Shown here: piece by piece, positions 1-8,054 of the stretch | Layout: every line of letters starts with the position of its first letter | Position numbering within the stretch: the stretch's first letter is position 1 | Assembly: GCA_014728045.1 (NCBI GenBank) | Contig: WJMH01000010.1 | Coordinates: 219,461 to 283,460 of the forward strand | Length of the DNA stretch: 64,000 nt | Reading direction: 5' to 3' | Source: Candidatus Omnitrophota bacterium | Lineage (GTDB): Bacteria; Omnitrophota; Gorgyraeia; Tantalellales; Tantalellaceae | Made by a program: the position numbers and the translations under genes | Notes under the pieces: model-generated | Seen by the model: the letters and a program-made list of their open reading frames with translations, nothing else | The model's database searches: none | What the model was told of the DNA's origin: nothing

Positions 1-144
1 CTTCCTTCCTTTTTCCGCGTCAGAACCCTGCCCCACGTCACCCATGTAGCAGACGACCTCGTACCCGCGTTCCATCAGCCATTTTATTATCACCGAAGTA
101 TCCAGTCCCCCTGAATACGCAAGTACTATCTTCTTCTTAGCCAT
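1..144 (-). CDS. argG: Argininosuccinate synthase, N-terminal part (runs off window)
   Basis: Only the first 48 codons lie in the window. They read [20 protein letters not shown] and onward, the ATP-pyrophosphatase P-loop (SGGLDTS) of argininosuccinate synthase, which joins citrulline and aspartate using ATP in the penultimate step of arginine synthesis. The ATG at 144-142 lies 39 bases after argF, so it is the last visible gene of the argCJBDF-G operon. The C-terminal part is outside the window, and argH is not seen. Confidence 0.93.
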   Translation of the reverse strand, partial: MAKKKIVLAYSGGLDTSVIIKWLMERGYEVVCYMGDVGQGSDAEKGRK

Positions 145-183
145 GACTACTCCTTCTTCTGGAACTTAAACCCAACCCCGGTT

Positions 184-1101
184 TCATTTACCCATAAGGC
201 GTAAAAGGATCGCTTTCTGAACATGCATCCTGTTCTCCGCCTGGTCGTATACTATCGAGTTCTTACCGTCGATAACATCCGATATCTCCTGCCCCCTGTG
301 TGCGGGAAGACAGTGCATAACAAAAGCGTCTTCTTTTGCAGAACGCATCAGCTGTTCATTGACCTGGAACCCCTGAAAATCCTTGAGGCGCTTCTCGGCT
401 TCCTGCTCGCTTCCCATGCTCACCCACACATCCGTATAGACGATATCGCAGCCTTTAACAGCTTCTTTGGGATCGGAGAATGCCTGGAGTTTCGAGCCGC
501 TCTTTTTTGCTATTTCCGAAACTTCCTCGAAATAATCCGAAGGAGGCCCGTACCCTTCAGGCGTCGCCACGTTCATGTTGAGCCCCGTTTTCGCGCTTGT
601 CATAAGCAGTGAATTCAGCACGTTATTCCCGTCGCCGATGTACGCAAGGGTGGTCCTTTTAAGGTTCCTCTTCTTCTCCATTATGGTAAAAAGATCGCTC
701 AAAGCCTGGCAGGGATGCGCGAAATCACTAAGCCCGTTTATAACGGGCACATCCGAGTATTCCTTGAGCGCCACTATATCCTGGTGGGAGAAAACGCGCG
801 CTACGATACCGTCAACATACCTGGAGACGACACGCCCCACGTCCTTGACAGGTTCTCTCCTGCCCATTTCGATCTCGCGCGGGCTCAGGTACAGCACGTA
901 CCCGCCCAGATGAACAGCAGCCACCTCGAAAGATATACGCGTACGGTTGGAAGGCTTCTGAAAAAGAAGCGCCATGGTTTTGTCCTTTAAGGCGTTCTTT
1001 CTCGAAAGAGGCGCTTTTTTCAGCTTGCGCGCAACTTTCATAAGGTCCAGGATCTCCCTGGTGCTCAGATCATCCACTGTTAACAGATCTTTTTTCATCA
1101 T
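184..1101 (-). CDS. argF: Ornithine carbamoyltransferase
   Basis: A cytosolic enzyme that converts ornithine and carbamoyl phosphate to citrulline. The 305 residues are normal for the family. Visible motifs are the carbamoyl-phosphate loop SNRTR (about residues 51-55), HPCQ (129-132), the ornithine-binding SMG loop (about 228-230) and HCLPAHRG (263-270). SMG and HCLP separate it from aspartate carbamoyltransferase. The first ATG (1101) overlaps the argD stop in an ATGA junction, pointing to translational coupling. A second ATG follows immediately and would change little. Confidence 0.96.
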   Translation of the reverse strand: MMKKDLLTVDDLSTREILDLMKVARKLKKAPLSRKNALKDKTMALLFQKPSNRTRISFEVAAVHLGGYVLYLSPREIEMGRREPVKDVGRVVSRYVDGIVARVFSHQDIVALKEYSDVPVINGLSDFAHPCQALSDLFTIMEKKRNLKRTTLAYIGDGNNVLNSLLMTSAKTGLNMNVATPEGYGPPSDYFEEVSEIAKKSGSKLQAFSDPKEAVKGCDIVYTDVWVSMGSEQEAEKRLKDFQGFQVNEQLMRSAKEDAFVMHCLPAHRGQEISDVIDGKNSIVYDQAENRMHVQKAILLRLMGK

Positions 1102-2279
1102 ATCCCTTTCAATGCTTGTGAAAGTTTTTCCATCGCCAGATCGACCTCATCCCTGGTCACTGTTATCGGGGGCATTATACGCAGAACGTTCTTCTGGGTG
1201 CAATTTATTAAAAGGCCGTTTGCAGCACACTTCTCGGAAACAACGGATGCGTCATCAATGTCTAGCCGGACCCCGACCATCAGCCCCAAACCCCTGACCT
1301 CTTTTATCACCTTGTTGGCTTCTTTCATGCCGTTGAGCTTATCCACCAAATATTGCCCCATCTTAACGGTGTTATCAAGAAGGTCCTCCTGCTCGATGGC
1401 CTCGAAAACACCCAGTGCCGCGGCGCATACTATAGGGCTGCCTCCGAAGGTCGAAGCGTGAGTCCCCGCGGGAAGAACATCCTTAAGCCGCTCGGAGACG
1501 ACCAGAGCTCCTATGGGAAGCCCCCCTCCCAGCGACTTTGCAAGGGTCATCGCGTCCGGCTCTATCCCGAAATGCCTGTATGCGAACATCTCTCCCGTAC
1601 GCCCCATGCAGGTCTGCACCTCATCAAGAATGATGAGAATATCCTTCTCTTTACAGAAAGCGGCAAGTTCGCGCATGTACTCCTCACCCGCAACATTGAT
1701 GCCGCCCTCGCCCTGGACCGGTTCAAGCATGACGGCCGCGGTCTTTTCCGTTACCGAATTGCGGAAGGCATCGATATCGTTGAAGGGAACGTGCCTGAAG
1801 CCTGCGGGAAGGGGCGAAAAACCTTTTTTGACCTTGTCCTGTCCGGTCGCGGTCAGGGTAGCCAGGGTCCTTCCGTGGAAAGACCTTTCCATGGTTATTA
1901 TTTCGTGCCTTTCGGGATTACCGTACCTGCGTGCGAGTTTTATCGCTCCCTCGTTGGCTTCCGCCCCTGAATTGGCGAAAAACACTCTGCCCGGGAAAGA
2001 ATGGTCGATTATCTTCTTTGCCAGGACGGGCTGAAGCTCGTTATAGTAATTGTTCGAAACATGCAGTATCCTGCCGAGCTGATCCTGCATCCTCCTTACG
2101 ACAATGGGGTGCCTGTGGCCAATACCGCTGACGGCCCACCCCGGAAAGAAATCAAGGTATTCCTTGCCGTCTATATCCCGCACGCGCGCTCCCTCGCCCT
2201 CTACCAGGCAAAGGTCCTGCCGCGAGTACGTCGAAAGGACATATTGCTCATATAACTTTTTCACCTCTTTAAGGTCCAT
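1098..2279 (-). CDS. argD: Acetylornithine aminotransferase (class III, PLP)
   Basis: A PLP-dependent aminotransferase interconverting N-acetylglutamate semialdehyde and N-acetylornithine. It has 393 residues. The family motif NSGAEANEGAIKLAR lies at about 103-117, the LDEVQTCMGRTG segment carries the cofactor aspartate near 219, and the Schiff-base lysine in TLAKSLGGGLPIGA is about K248. Class III enzymes of this size may also act on succinyl-diaminopimelate, so a second role in lysine synthesis is possible. It starts 9 bases after argB and shares an ATGA overlap with argF. Confidence 0.94.
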   Translation of the reverse strand: MDLKEVKKLYEQYVLSTYSRQDLCLVEGEGARVRDIDGKEYLDFFPGWAVSGIGHRHPIVVRRMQDQLGRILHVSNNYYNELQPVLAKKIIDHSFPGRVFFANSGAEANEGAIKLARRYGNPERHEIITMERSFHGRTLATLTATGQDKVKKGFSPLPAGFRHVPFNDIDAFRNSVTEKTAAVMLEPVQGEGGINVAGEEYMRELAAFCKEKDILIILDEVQTCMGRTGEMFAYRHFGIEPDAMTLAKSLGGGLPIGALVVSERLKDVLPAGTHASTFGGSPIVCAAALGVFEAIEQEDLLDNTVKMGQYLVDKLNGMKEANKVIKEVRGLGLMVGVRLDIDDASVVSEKCAANGLLINCTQKNVLRIMPPITVTRDEVDLAMEKLSQALKGI

Positions 2280-2288
2280 CTATCCCCC

Positions 2289-3143
2289 TTATCCGTGTAC
2301 AATCTCGGTACCAATACCCTTATCGGTGAATATCTCCAATAGAAGCGCATGCGATAGCTTGGCGTTGACTATATGTGATTTGCGTACGTCCCCCTTCAGA
2401 GCATGCAGGCACGCCCTGGCCTTGGGCACCATCCCGGCCTTTATGACCTTGGTCTCTATAAGGTGTTCCGCCGTCTCAAGCGTCAGCGAATGAAAGAGTG
2501 TCCCGGGATCGTTCTCCTGCTTCATAACGCCGCGGACATTGGTAAGAACGACGAATTTTTCCGCGTCCAGCGCGATAGCAAGGTTACTGGCCGCCTCATC
2601 CGCGTTGATGTTGTAAAGCTTTCCGTCCTTGCCTTTGCCTACCGGGCATATCACAGGAATGATGTTGGTATCGATAAGCCGGTTAAGTATGGTCGTATCT
2701 ATAGACTTCACGCTTCCGACGAACCCCAGGTCAGGCCCTTCCCTTTTAACGGCCTGTATCATGTTATTCTCTTTGCCGCTGAGACCGAAAGCCTCCCCGC
2801 CCAGTTCGTTTATCTCGTTAACCAGTTCTGCGTTGACTTCCATCAGAACCGAATCGACTACGCCCATCGATCTCTCACAGGTAACGCGCAGTCCGTCAAC
2901 GAACCGGGTCTCGATATTGGCCTCTTTAAGGCCCTTGGTTATATTAGGCCCCCCGCCATGGACGAGTACGGGTTTCATGCCGGCATAACGCATGAAGACC
3001 ATATCCTGAAGGACCATGTTCCTTGTGGGCGCATCATGCAATGAGCTGCCCCCGAACTTGATCACGACCACCTTATTGAAGAACTTCTTGATATAAGGAA
3101 GTGCTTCTATAAGAACTTCGCTTTTTTTAATGGCTTCTTCCAT
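2289..3143 (-). CDS. argB: Acetylglutamate kinase, probably arginine-sensitive type
   Basis: Amino-acid-kinase-fold enzyme that phosphorylates N-acetylglutamate. Motifs are KFGGSS (about 29-34) and the substrate loop VHGGGP (61-66). The protein has an N-terminal helix of about 25 residues (AIKKSEVLIEALPYIKKFF). In known acetylglutamate kinases this extra helix marks the hexameric, arginine-inhibited class and is absent from the E. coli type. With ArgJ recycling acetyl groups, this step is the expected feedback point. The inhibition itself is inferred from the family, not seen. Confidence 0.95.
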   Translation of the reverse strand: MEEAIKKSEVLIEALPYIKKFFNKVVVIKFGGSSLHDAPTRNMVLQDMVFMRYAGMKPVLVHGGGPNITKGLKEANIETRFVDGLRVTCERSMGVVDSVLMEVNAELVNEINELGGEAFGLSGKENNMIQAVKREGPDLGFVGSVKSIDTTILNRLIDTNIIPVICPVGKGKDGKLYNINADEAASNLAIALDAEKFVVLTNVRGVMKQENDPGTLFHSLTLETAEHLIETKVIKAGMVPKARACLHALKGDVRKSHIVNAKLSHALLLEIFTDKGIGTEIVHG

Positions 3144-3164
3144 GACCCAACGCCTCTTGTCTTT

Positions 3165-4355
3165 TTATGTCGTATAAAACGAATTAAGTGTTATGTATTT
3201 CTTTGATATATCACAGCTGTAGACCGTGGCTTCCCCCCTGCCCGCATGCAGATTAACGTCGATGCGCACATTCTTGCCCTTGAAAACCGAGCTTGAGCGG
3301 CGGTTAACTTGAACGACCGCTTTGCCGTTTTTGAAAAAGGTGACCCCGTCAAGAGCGATCTCGATCCTATCGGGATCGAACTTAACCCCGCACGATCCGG
3401 CGGATGAGGCTATCCTCCCCCAGTTGGGATCGCCTCCAAGAACAGCACATTTAACGAGCAGTGACCCGGCAATAGCATCAGCGACCTTCTTGGCGTCCTT
3501 TTTGCTCTTTGCGCCGGCGACATTGACCTCGATGAACTTACTGGCACCTTCACCGTCGCGAACCACCATCTGGGCAAGATCCCTGCACACCTTCTCGAGG
3601 TGTTCCCGGAAAAGCCTGTAATCCTTCCCTCGTGTGCCGATAAGCGGGTTGCCGGCTTCCGCGTTGGAAAGGACCATCACGGTATCATTCGTGCTCATAT
3701 CCCCGTCAACTGTTATAGCGTTGAAGGAGGTCTCATTACTGTGCAGAAGAGCTTTTTTGAGCGCCTGGCGCGATATATTCGCATCGGTCATTATGTAGCA
3801 GAGCATGGTCGCCATACTCGGGTCGATCATACCCGCCCCCTTGGCGATTCCGGTTATCCTTACCGTCTTGCCGCCTGAGGAGAATTTACTGGAGGAGACC
3901 TTGCTTGTGATATCCGTGGTCATTATGCCTTCCGCCGCGGCGAAAAGCCCCTTCCTGGAGAGCCCTTCGATCAAAACAGGCATTCCCTTTATTATCGGGT
4001 CCATATCCATGGTCTGGCCGATTATTCCCGTGCTGGATGAAAGGACCTGTTTATCTTCTGCTCCTATAAGCCCGGCCATACGGCTGCATATTTCACGTGC
4101 ATCCCTGATGCCCTGACGACCGGTCATGCAATTTGCATTACCGCTGTTAATGACGATCGCCCTTACCTGAGGGTTCTTCTTAAGCCGCTGCCTGGCAAGC
4201 ACGACCGGGGCGGCCTTGACAACATTGTTCGTAAAGACCGCGGCTACCCTGCACATCTGTTCCGAATAAATGAGCGCCAGGTCCTTTCTCTTCCTCTTGA
4301 CTCCGCAGTTGATCCCGTTAGCCAGAAACCCTTTCGGCAATTTATGTTCCGCCAT
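3165..4355 (-). CDS. argJ: Glutamate N-acetyltransferase / ornithine acetyltransferase
   Basis: ArgJ moves the acetyl group from N-acetylornithine to glutamate, closing the acetyl cycle. Bifunctional forms can also use acetyl-CoA. The 396-residue precursor normally self-cleaves before a conserved threonine. Here that site is in GMIDPSMATMLCYI, between about A182 and T183, giving alpha and beta chains. No argE or separate argA is visible, consistent with a cyclic pathway. Spacing is 10 bases after argC and 21 before argB. Mono- versus bifunctionality cannot be told from sequence. Confidence 0.95.
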   Translation of the reverse strand: MAEHKLPKGFLANGINCGVKRKRKDLALIYSEQMCRVAAVFTNNVVKAAPVVLARQRLKKNPQVRAIVINSGNANCMTGRQGIRDAREICSRMAGLIGAEDKQVLSSSTGIIGQTMDMDPIIKGMPVLIEGLSRKGLFAAAEGIMTTDITSKVSSSKFSSGGKTVRITGIAKGAGMIDPSMATMLCYIMTDANISRQALKKALLHSNETSFNAITVDGDMSTNDTVMVLSNAEAGNPLIGTRGKDYRLFREHLEKVCRDLAQMVVRDGEGASKFIEVNVAGAKSKKDAKKVADAIAGSLLVKCAVLGGDPNWGRIASSAGSCGVKFDPDRIEIALDGVTFFKNGKAVVQVNRRSSSVFKGKNVRIDVNLHAGRGEATVYSCDISKKYITLNSFYTT

Positions 4356-4365
4356 TTTCCCCTCT

Positions 4366-5379
4366 TTAGATTAATCCCGCCTTCTCGTCAAGACCGGACA
4401 TTATGTTCATGTTCTGCACCGCCTGGCCGCTTGCCCCCTTAAGGAGGTTATCTATGGCCGAGACGATTATCAGCATCCCTTTTACCACTTTTATGCCGAT
4501 ATCACAATAATTTGTATGGGCGACATCGCTTAATTCAGGCATTTCCCCGGGAGCTTTTATGCGCACAAAAGGCTCATCCTGGAAATATTCACTGTACATC
4601 TTACGAATATCCTTTTCAGGTGGAAGCCCTTCGTGTTCAATATATATGGTCGAAAGTATCCCCCTTTTTACGGGAAGCAGGTGCGGGACGAAACTCACTT
4701 CAACCTGTCCTCCGGCATATCCGGAAAGAGTGTTCTCGATTTCCGGCATATGCTGATGTTCGTTGGCTTTATAGCATTTGAAATTCTCGTCCACCTCGCT
4801 GAAGGAGAGGGCCAGGTCCGCCTTGCGGCCCGCTCCTGTAGTACCGCTCTTGGAATCTATGACCACCCGTGAACCTTTCTTCAGTACATCTTTGATGACC
4901 GGCAGCAGAGCCAGGATTATGCCTGTAGGGTAGCATCCGGGATTTGCTACAAGTCGGGCGTCCTTGATCTGCTTTCGGTTTATCTCAGGCAGGCCGTATA
5001 CCGCTTTTGCGATATTGTCTTTATCCGCATGTTCCTTTTGGTACCATTTCTGGTAAACCTCAGCGGGCAACCTGTAATCGGCGCTTAGATCTATCACCTT
5101 CCTGCCCTTTTCCAGGAACTTCGGGGCGTAATCCATGCTCACCCTGTGCGGTAACGCAAGGAATATTATATCGCTTTTGGAAGAAACCTCATCCACCTCA
5201 AGCATATCACAATAAAGGTCCGTCCTCCCTTTGAAGCGCGGGTATACATCCCCATATTCCGTTTTTTTGTCGAACCGGGCCGTAAGGCAGGTTATTTCGG
5301 CTTCGGGATGCTTCAGAAGAACATCCACAAGCTCCTGCCCCGAATACCCGGTCGAACCCACTACTGCTGCCTTTACCAT
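4366..5379 (-). CDS. argC: N-acetyl-gamma-glutamyl-phosphate reductase
   Basis: NADPH-dependent reductase giving N-acetylglutamate semialdehyde. At 337 residues it is full length. The N-terminal Rossmann motif is GSTGYSGQEL (about 8-17), and the catalytic cysteine lies in NPGCYPTG (C149). It is the first gene of the arginine operon. The ATG follows a strong ribosome-binding site (AAGGAGG), and a near-consensus promoter lies about 85-110 bases upstream. Confidence 0.96.
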   Translation of the reverse strand: MVKAAVVGSTGYSGQELVDVLLKHPEAEITCLTARFDKKTEYGDVYPRFKGRTDLYCDMLEVDEVSSKSDIIFLALPHRVSMDYAPKFLEKGRKVIDLSADYRLPAEVYQKWYQKEHADKDNIAKAVYGLPEINRKQIKDARLVANPGCYPTGIILALLPVIKDVLKKGSRVVIDSKSGTTGAGRKADLALSFSEVDENFKCYKANEHQHMPEIENTLSGYAGGQVEVSFVPHLLPVKRGILSTIYIEHEGLPPEKDIRKMYSEYFQDEPFVRIKAPGEMPELSDVAHTNYCDIGIKVVKGMLIIVSAIDNLLKGASGQAVQNMNIMSGLDEKAGLI

Positions 5380-5409
5380 TGTGCCTCCTTACTGCACGAA
5401 AAAAATGTA

Positions 5410-5443
5410 AATATTCTATATAATTAAGCTTATAAATAATATT
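5410..5443 (-). repeat. AT-rich imperfect inverted repeat in the arg leader
   Basis: Two 14-base arms (12 of 14 pairing) flank a six-base centre, beginning and ending with AATATT. It lies between the predicted start of transcription and argC. It could be an operator or a leader hairpin. It does not match the E. coli ArgR box well, so no regulator is named. Confidence 0.35.
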
Positions 5444-5462
5444 AAACAAGTATAAAAATCCA

Positions 5463-5491
5463 AGTATAGAATAAATGTGCTTTCCTGTCAA
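5463..5491 (-). promoter_or_regulatory. Predicted sigma70-type promoter of the arg operon
   Basis: On the minus strand, TTGACA (5491-5486) is followed by a 17-base spacer and TATACT (5468-5463). This is a full -35 match and five of six bases of the -10. Transcription would begin near 5456, leaving a leader of about 77 bases before argC. Confidence 0.7.
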
Positions 5492-5526
5492 CCATAAACA
5501 CTTTCGGTCGATGTTTCATGAAGAAA

Positions 5527-5561
5527 TAAAAAAGCGGGCCACTTTTCCAAGTGACCCGCTT
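5527..5561 (-). terminator. Intrinsic terminator after rplM-rpsI
   Basis: As RNA the minus strand forms a 10-base-pair stem (AGCGGGUCAC with GUGGCCCGCU, one G-U pair; arms 5551-5560 and 5533-5542) with an 8-base loop, followed directly by six U residues. It lies 24 bases past the rpsI stop and separates that operon from the arg promoter. Confidence 0.85.
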
Positions 5562-5584
5562 CAAAAAACCTGTTAGTTCCGGTT

Positions 5585-5980
5585 TTAACGTTTTGAGAAC
5601 TGGAAATGCTTACGGGCTCTCTTCTGGCCGTATTTTTTCCTTTCCTTGGCCCTGGGATCGCGTGTAAGGAACCCTTCCTTTTTCAGCGTGAGCCTGAGAT
5701 TTTCATCACTTTTGACCAGAGCTCTTGATATACCGTGTCTTAGAGCTCCCGCCTGACCGCTTATTCCCCCGCCGTCAAGAGTAGCTATGATATCGAATTT
5801 GTCCTGGGTACTTGTTTTCTCCATCGGTTGCATGACAACAAGCCTGTGCGTTTCCCTCGGAAAATAATCCTTGAAATCCCTCTTGTTTATCTTGATCTTT
5901 CCGTTGCCGGGACGCAGTCTAACCCGCGCCACCGATTCCTTACGCCGTCCTACAGCCACATATTCAGCTAACGTTTCCAT
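5585..5980 (-). CDS. rpsI: Small-subunit ribosomal protein uS9
   Basis: Ribosomal protein S9 of 131 residues. The N-terminal [13 protein letters not shown] and the C-terminal [17 protein letters not shown], whose terminal KR reaches the tRNA in the P site, are diagnostic. It starts 16 bases after rplM in the nearly universal rplM-rpsI pair. A clear intrinsic terminator follows. Confidence 0.98.
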   Translation of the reverse strand: METLAEYVAVGRRKESVARVRLRPGNGKIKINKRDFKDYFPRETHRLVVMQPMEKTSTQDKFDIIATLDGGGISGQAGALRHGISRALVKSDENLRLTLKKEGFLTRDPRAKERKKYGQKRARKHFQFSKR

Positions 5981-5996
5981 CTATTTACCTCTTTAG

Positions 5997-6428
5997 TTAT
6001 AACTTGATCTCTTTAGGCTGCTGCGCAGCATGGGGGTGTTCGGTCCCCACGTACAATTTCAGCCTTTTCAACATACGTGCGCCTAACTTGTTCTTGGGCA
6101 ACATGCCCTTTACCGAGTGCCTGATGATATGTTTGGGATCTTTATCCTGCATCTCCTTGTATGAAATCGTTTTCTGCCCACCGGGATAACCTGAGAATCT
6201 CTTGTATAGCTTCTGGTCGGGTTTTTTACCGGTAACTTTTACCTTATCGCAATTTATTGCGATCACTCCCGCGCCGTTATCCACGTGCGGAGTGAAATCA
6301 GGACGGTTCTTTCCCATAAGCAGCATTGCTATTCCGCTGGAAGCCCTTCCCAGTATTTTATCCTCCAGGTCTACGATATACCAATCGTGCACGGTATCCT
6401 GGTCTTTGATCATTTTGGTCTTCATCAT
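5997..6428 (-). CDS. rplM: Large-subunit ribosomal protein uL13
   Basis: Ribosomal protein L13, 143 residues, with the family segments WYIVDLEDKILGRASS, MLMGKNRPDFTPHVDNGAGV and MLPKNKLGARMLKRLKLYVG. The tandem ATG start (6428 or 6425) follows an AAGGAAG ribosome-binding site. It pairs with rpsI. In E. coli L13 represses its own operon, but nothing in this leader lets me claim that here. Confidence 0.98.
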   Translation of the reverse strand: MMKTKMIKDQDTVHDWYIVDLEDKILGRASSGIAMLLMGKNRPDFTPHVDNGAGVIAINCDKVKVTGKKPDQKLYKRFSGYPGGQKTISYKEMQDKDPKHIIRHSVKGMLPKNKLGARMLKRLKLYVGTEHPHAAQQPKEIKL

Positions 6429-6519
6429 TATATATCTTCCTTAAGTTGGTGAAATACATTAATTTACCGCATCCTACTGTATCAAGCACAATAAGACGCG
6501 GTAAATTTCAGAGTTATAG

Positions 6520-6548
6520 AAATTAACATATTGGGTGTATTTTGTCAA
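6520..6548 (-). promoter_or_regulatory. Possible promoter of rplM-rpsI
   Basis: A consensus -35 TTGACA (6548-6543) is spaced 17 bases from TAATTT (6525-6520), which is a weak -10 but is preceded by TGT and so resembles an extended -10. The rest of the 220-base gap between rplM and the small gene upstream shows no open frame of note. Confidence 0.45.
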
Positions 6549-6648
6549 GGGATATTACGCCGCTGCGTGGAATTCCCTGAACAGAAACCGGATCGGTCCT
6601 ATCCCGTCAAAACGCGCAATCCTGCGGTATCCATGAGCTTAAAGCCCA

Positions 6649-6819
6649 TTATCCTTCGGAAACCACCCTGTAAAGCGCCCTGACCTGATCGCGGTAATAG
6701 GCGTTGAAAACCTGTTCGACAGCCCTTTTACTGTTTTTACTACGGACGTCGTTGGCTTTCTTGTTCTGCCTGCGCTTTTCATTAAGCGTCACTTTGTGGG
6801 TATGAAGTTTCTTCATCAT
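6649..6819 (-). CDS. Small basic protein of unknown function (56 aa)
   Basis: The third frame of a three-gene mini-operon. It starts at an ATG (6819) that shares its A with the TGA stop of the AbrB-like gene (TGATG junction); a second ATG at 6816 is possible. The product begins MMKKLHTHKVTLNEKRRQNK. It is rich in Lys, Arg and Asn, with a likely amphipathic helix in the second half (AVEQVFNAYYRDQVRALYRVV). There is no signal peptide or membrane span. The charge fits nucleic-acid or ribosome contact, but I recognise no family. The evidence that it is coding is the coupled junction and the AGGAAGGAG-like site upstream. Confidence 0.55.
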   Translation of the reverse strand: MMKKLHTHKVTLNEKRRQNKKANDVRSKNSKRAVEQVFNAYYRDQVRALYRVVSEG

Positions 6820-7019
6820 CACTTCACTCCTTCCTTCTTTCTGAAAACAACACTTCCATCCTCCTGGACGACGAACGTCACTTTATCCCGGTTCTTGATA
6901 CCGAAATAATTCTGTAGAACCTTCGGGATAAAGATCTGCCCCCGGTCTGATACTGTAGCGCTGAACTTGAATTTTAACTTGTTATTCATAGTGTCTGCTG
7001 AAAGTAAAATATTAATCAT
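6819..7019 (-). CDS. AbrB/SpoVT/MazE-fold DNA-binding protein (66 aa)
   Basis: The core KFSATVSDRGQIFIPKVLQN followed by FGIKNRDKVTFVVQEDGSVVF is the swapped-hairpin AbrB fold found in transition-state regulators and antitoxins. The start is uncertain. ATG 7019 overlaps the stop of the preceding small gene as ATGA. ATG 6989 would give a shorter protein beginning MNNKLKFKF, more typical of the family. Its neighbours are two other tiny proteins, and no MazF or PIN toxin is visible. A palindromic operator-like site lies over the operon promoter, so autoregulation is a reasonable inference. Confidence 0.8.
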   Translation of the reverse strand: MINILLSADTMNNKLKFKFSATVSDRGQIFIPKVLQNYFGIKNRDKVTFVVQEDGSVVFRKKEGVK

Positions 7020-7171
7020 TCATGATTGCCGGATAATTCAAAAGTCCTGCACTCTAGCATTATCCCATCGTCCATACAATTACCCCTTAAGTATTCACCC
7101 GCTGTGTTGTACGCTTCATCTTCATCGTAAGCCTCGCATACAACCTCTATGACAGTTCTGTACCTCTTCAC
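7016..7171 (-). CDS. Small acidic beta-alpha-beta-like protein, unknown (51 aa)
   Basis: The first gene of the mini-operon. It uses a GTG start (7171) placed five bases after a full Shine-Dalgarno, AAAGGAGG at 7183-7176, the best in this region. The product starts MKRYRTVIEVVCEAYDEDEA. It looks like strand (RTVIEVVCEA), helix (DEDEAYNTAGEYLRG), strand (IMLECRTFEL), with three cysteines. I do not recognise the family. The stop overlaps the AbrB-like start (ATGA). It was easily missed because of its size and GTG start. Confidence 0.6.
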   Translation of the reverse strand: MKRYRTVIEVVCEAYDEDEAYNTAGEYLRGNCMDDGIMLECRTFELSGNHE

Positions 7172-7201
7172 TCTACCTCCTTTCGTTCAATTTCATCTTT
7201 C

Positions 7202-7237
7202 TATAACAAGTATATAACAAGTATATATACTTGTCAA
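7202..7237 (-). promoter_or_regulatory. Promoter and palindromic operator of the AbrB mini-operon
   Basis: On the minus strand TTGACA (7237-7232), a 17-base spacer and TATACT (7214-7209) make a near-perfect promoter. A perfect 18-base palindrome, ACAAGTATATATACTTGT (7217-7234), covers the spacer and overlaps the -35. An 11-base direct repeat, TATACTTGTTA (7223-7213 and 7212-7202), covers the -10 and start site. Three copies of the ACTTGT half-site thus blanket the promoter, about one helical turn apart for the direct pair. This looks like an operator for cooperative repression, most simply by the AbrB-fold protein it drives. Confidence 0.75.
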
Positions 7238-7287
7238 ATGATTTTTATTATTATTTGGATGTTTCTAATGGGATTTACAGATCTGGG

Positions 7288-8025
7288 TCAGTCGTAGACG
7301 ATCTTGACCAGGAACAGACCTTTCGCGGGAGCCGTGGGTCCGGCTTCACTCCTTTTTTTTGCCTTTAGTATCTTTTTCATGCTTCCTGGCGGGAGGTATC
7401 CCCTGCCTATATCAACAAGGGTGCCTACAATGTTGCGAACCATGTTATAGAGAAAACCTTCCCCTTCGATATCCACGCTGAGGTGAGGCTTCCTGGAAGT
7501 GACTCTGATATTGAAGATCCTGCGGACAGAGGACCTCTGTCTTTTATCGCTCGCCTGAAAGGACTTGAAATCATGCCTGCCCTGCAGACAGGAAGCCTCC
7601 CTCTTCATAAGAGAGGTATTCAGCTTATAAGGAACTCTCCAGGAATACTTCTCGCAAAAGGGATCGCGGTCCTGCTGGTTAAGTATATCATACCTGTAAT
7701 ATTTTCTGCTGGGAGTGAACCTGGAATGGAAACCCGCCGGCACTTCTTCGGCATCTTTTACCGCGATGTCTACTGGCAGCAGCGCGTTAAGCGCGGCTTT
7801 GATGTTCTCAACGTGTATTTTGCCGGATGTTTTGAAATTGGCCACCTGGGCTATGGCGTGGACTCCGGCATCGGTCCTGCCGGCGCCGTGGACGCAATGG
7901 CCCGCGCCGAAGACCTTCTTAACGGCCTTCTGAAGTTCCCCCTGGACGGTCCTGCCGTTCTTCTGGACCTGCCATCCTTTATAGGCGGTACCATCGTATG
8001 CGATAGTGAGTTTTATGTTACGCAT
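7288..8025 (-). CDS. truA: tRNA pseudouridine synthase A
   Basis: Makes pseudouridine at positions 38-40 of tRNA anticodon arms. The 245-residue form starts MRNIKLTIAYDGTAYKGWQV. The catalytic aspartate is D52 in GAGRTDAGVHA. A longer open frame extends upstream to 8133, but that part overlaps asd in another frame and is not protein-like, so the ATG at 8025 is chosen. It lies 29 bases after asd at the end of the leu-asd run. Confidence 0.95.
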   Translation of the reverse strand: MRNIKLTIAYDGTAYKGWQVQKNGRTVQGELQKAVKKVFGAGHCVHGAGRTDAGVHAIAQVANFKTSGKIHVENIKAALNALLPVDIAVKDAEEVPAGFHSRFTPSRKYYRYDILNQQDRDPFCEKYSWRVPYKLNTSLMKREASCLQGRHDFKSFQASDKRQRSSVRRIFNIRVTSRKPHLSVDIEGEGFLYNMVRNIVGTLVDIGRGYLPPGSMKKILKAKKRSEAGPTAPAKGLFLVKIVYD

Positions 8026-8054
8026 AAAAATTGGGCCGAAACAAATATACGGTC

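Noticed and set aside
5207..5491. Minus-strand frame of 94 codons over the arg leader and argC start
   Set aside because: It overlaps the argC coding start and covers the promoter; composition is just AT-rich leader.
6620..6640. Weak CGCA/TGCG hairpin followed by four U after the small basic gene
   Set aside because: The stem has only four pairs, with two bases before a short U run; too weak to call a terminator.
6649..7171. Classical MazEF or VapBC toxin-antitoxin pair
   Set aside because: The AbrB-fold protein could be an antitoxin, but neither neighbour has MazF, PIN or other known toxin features.
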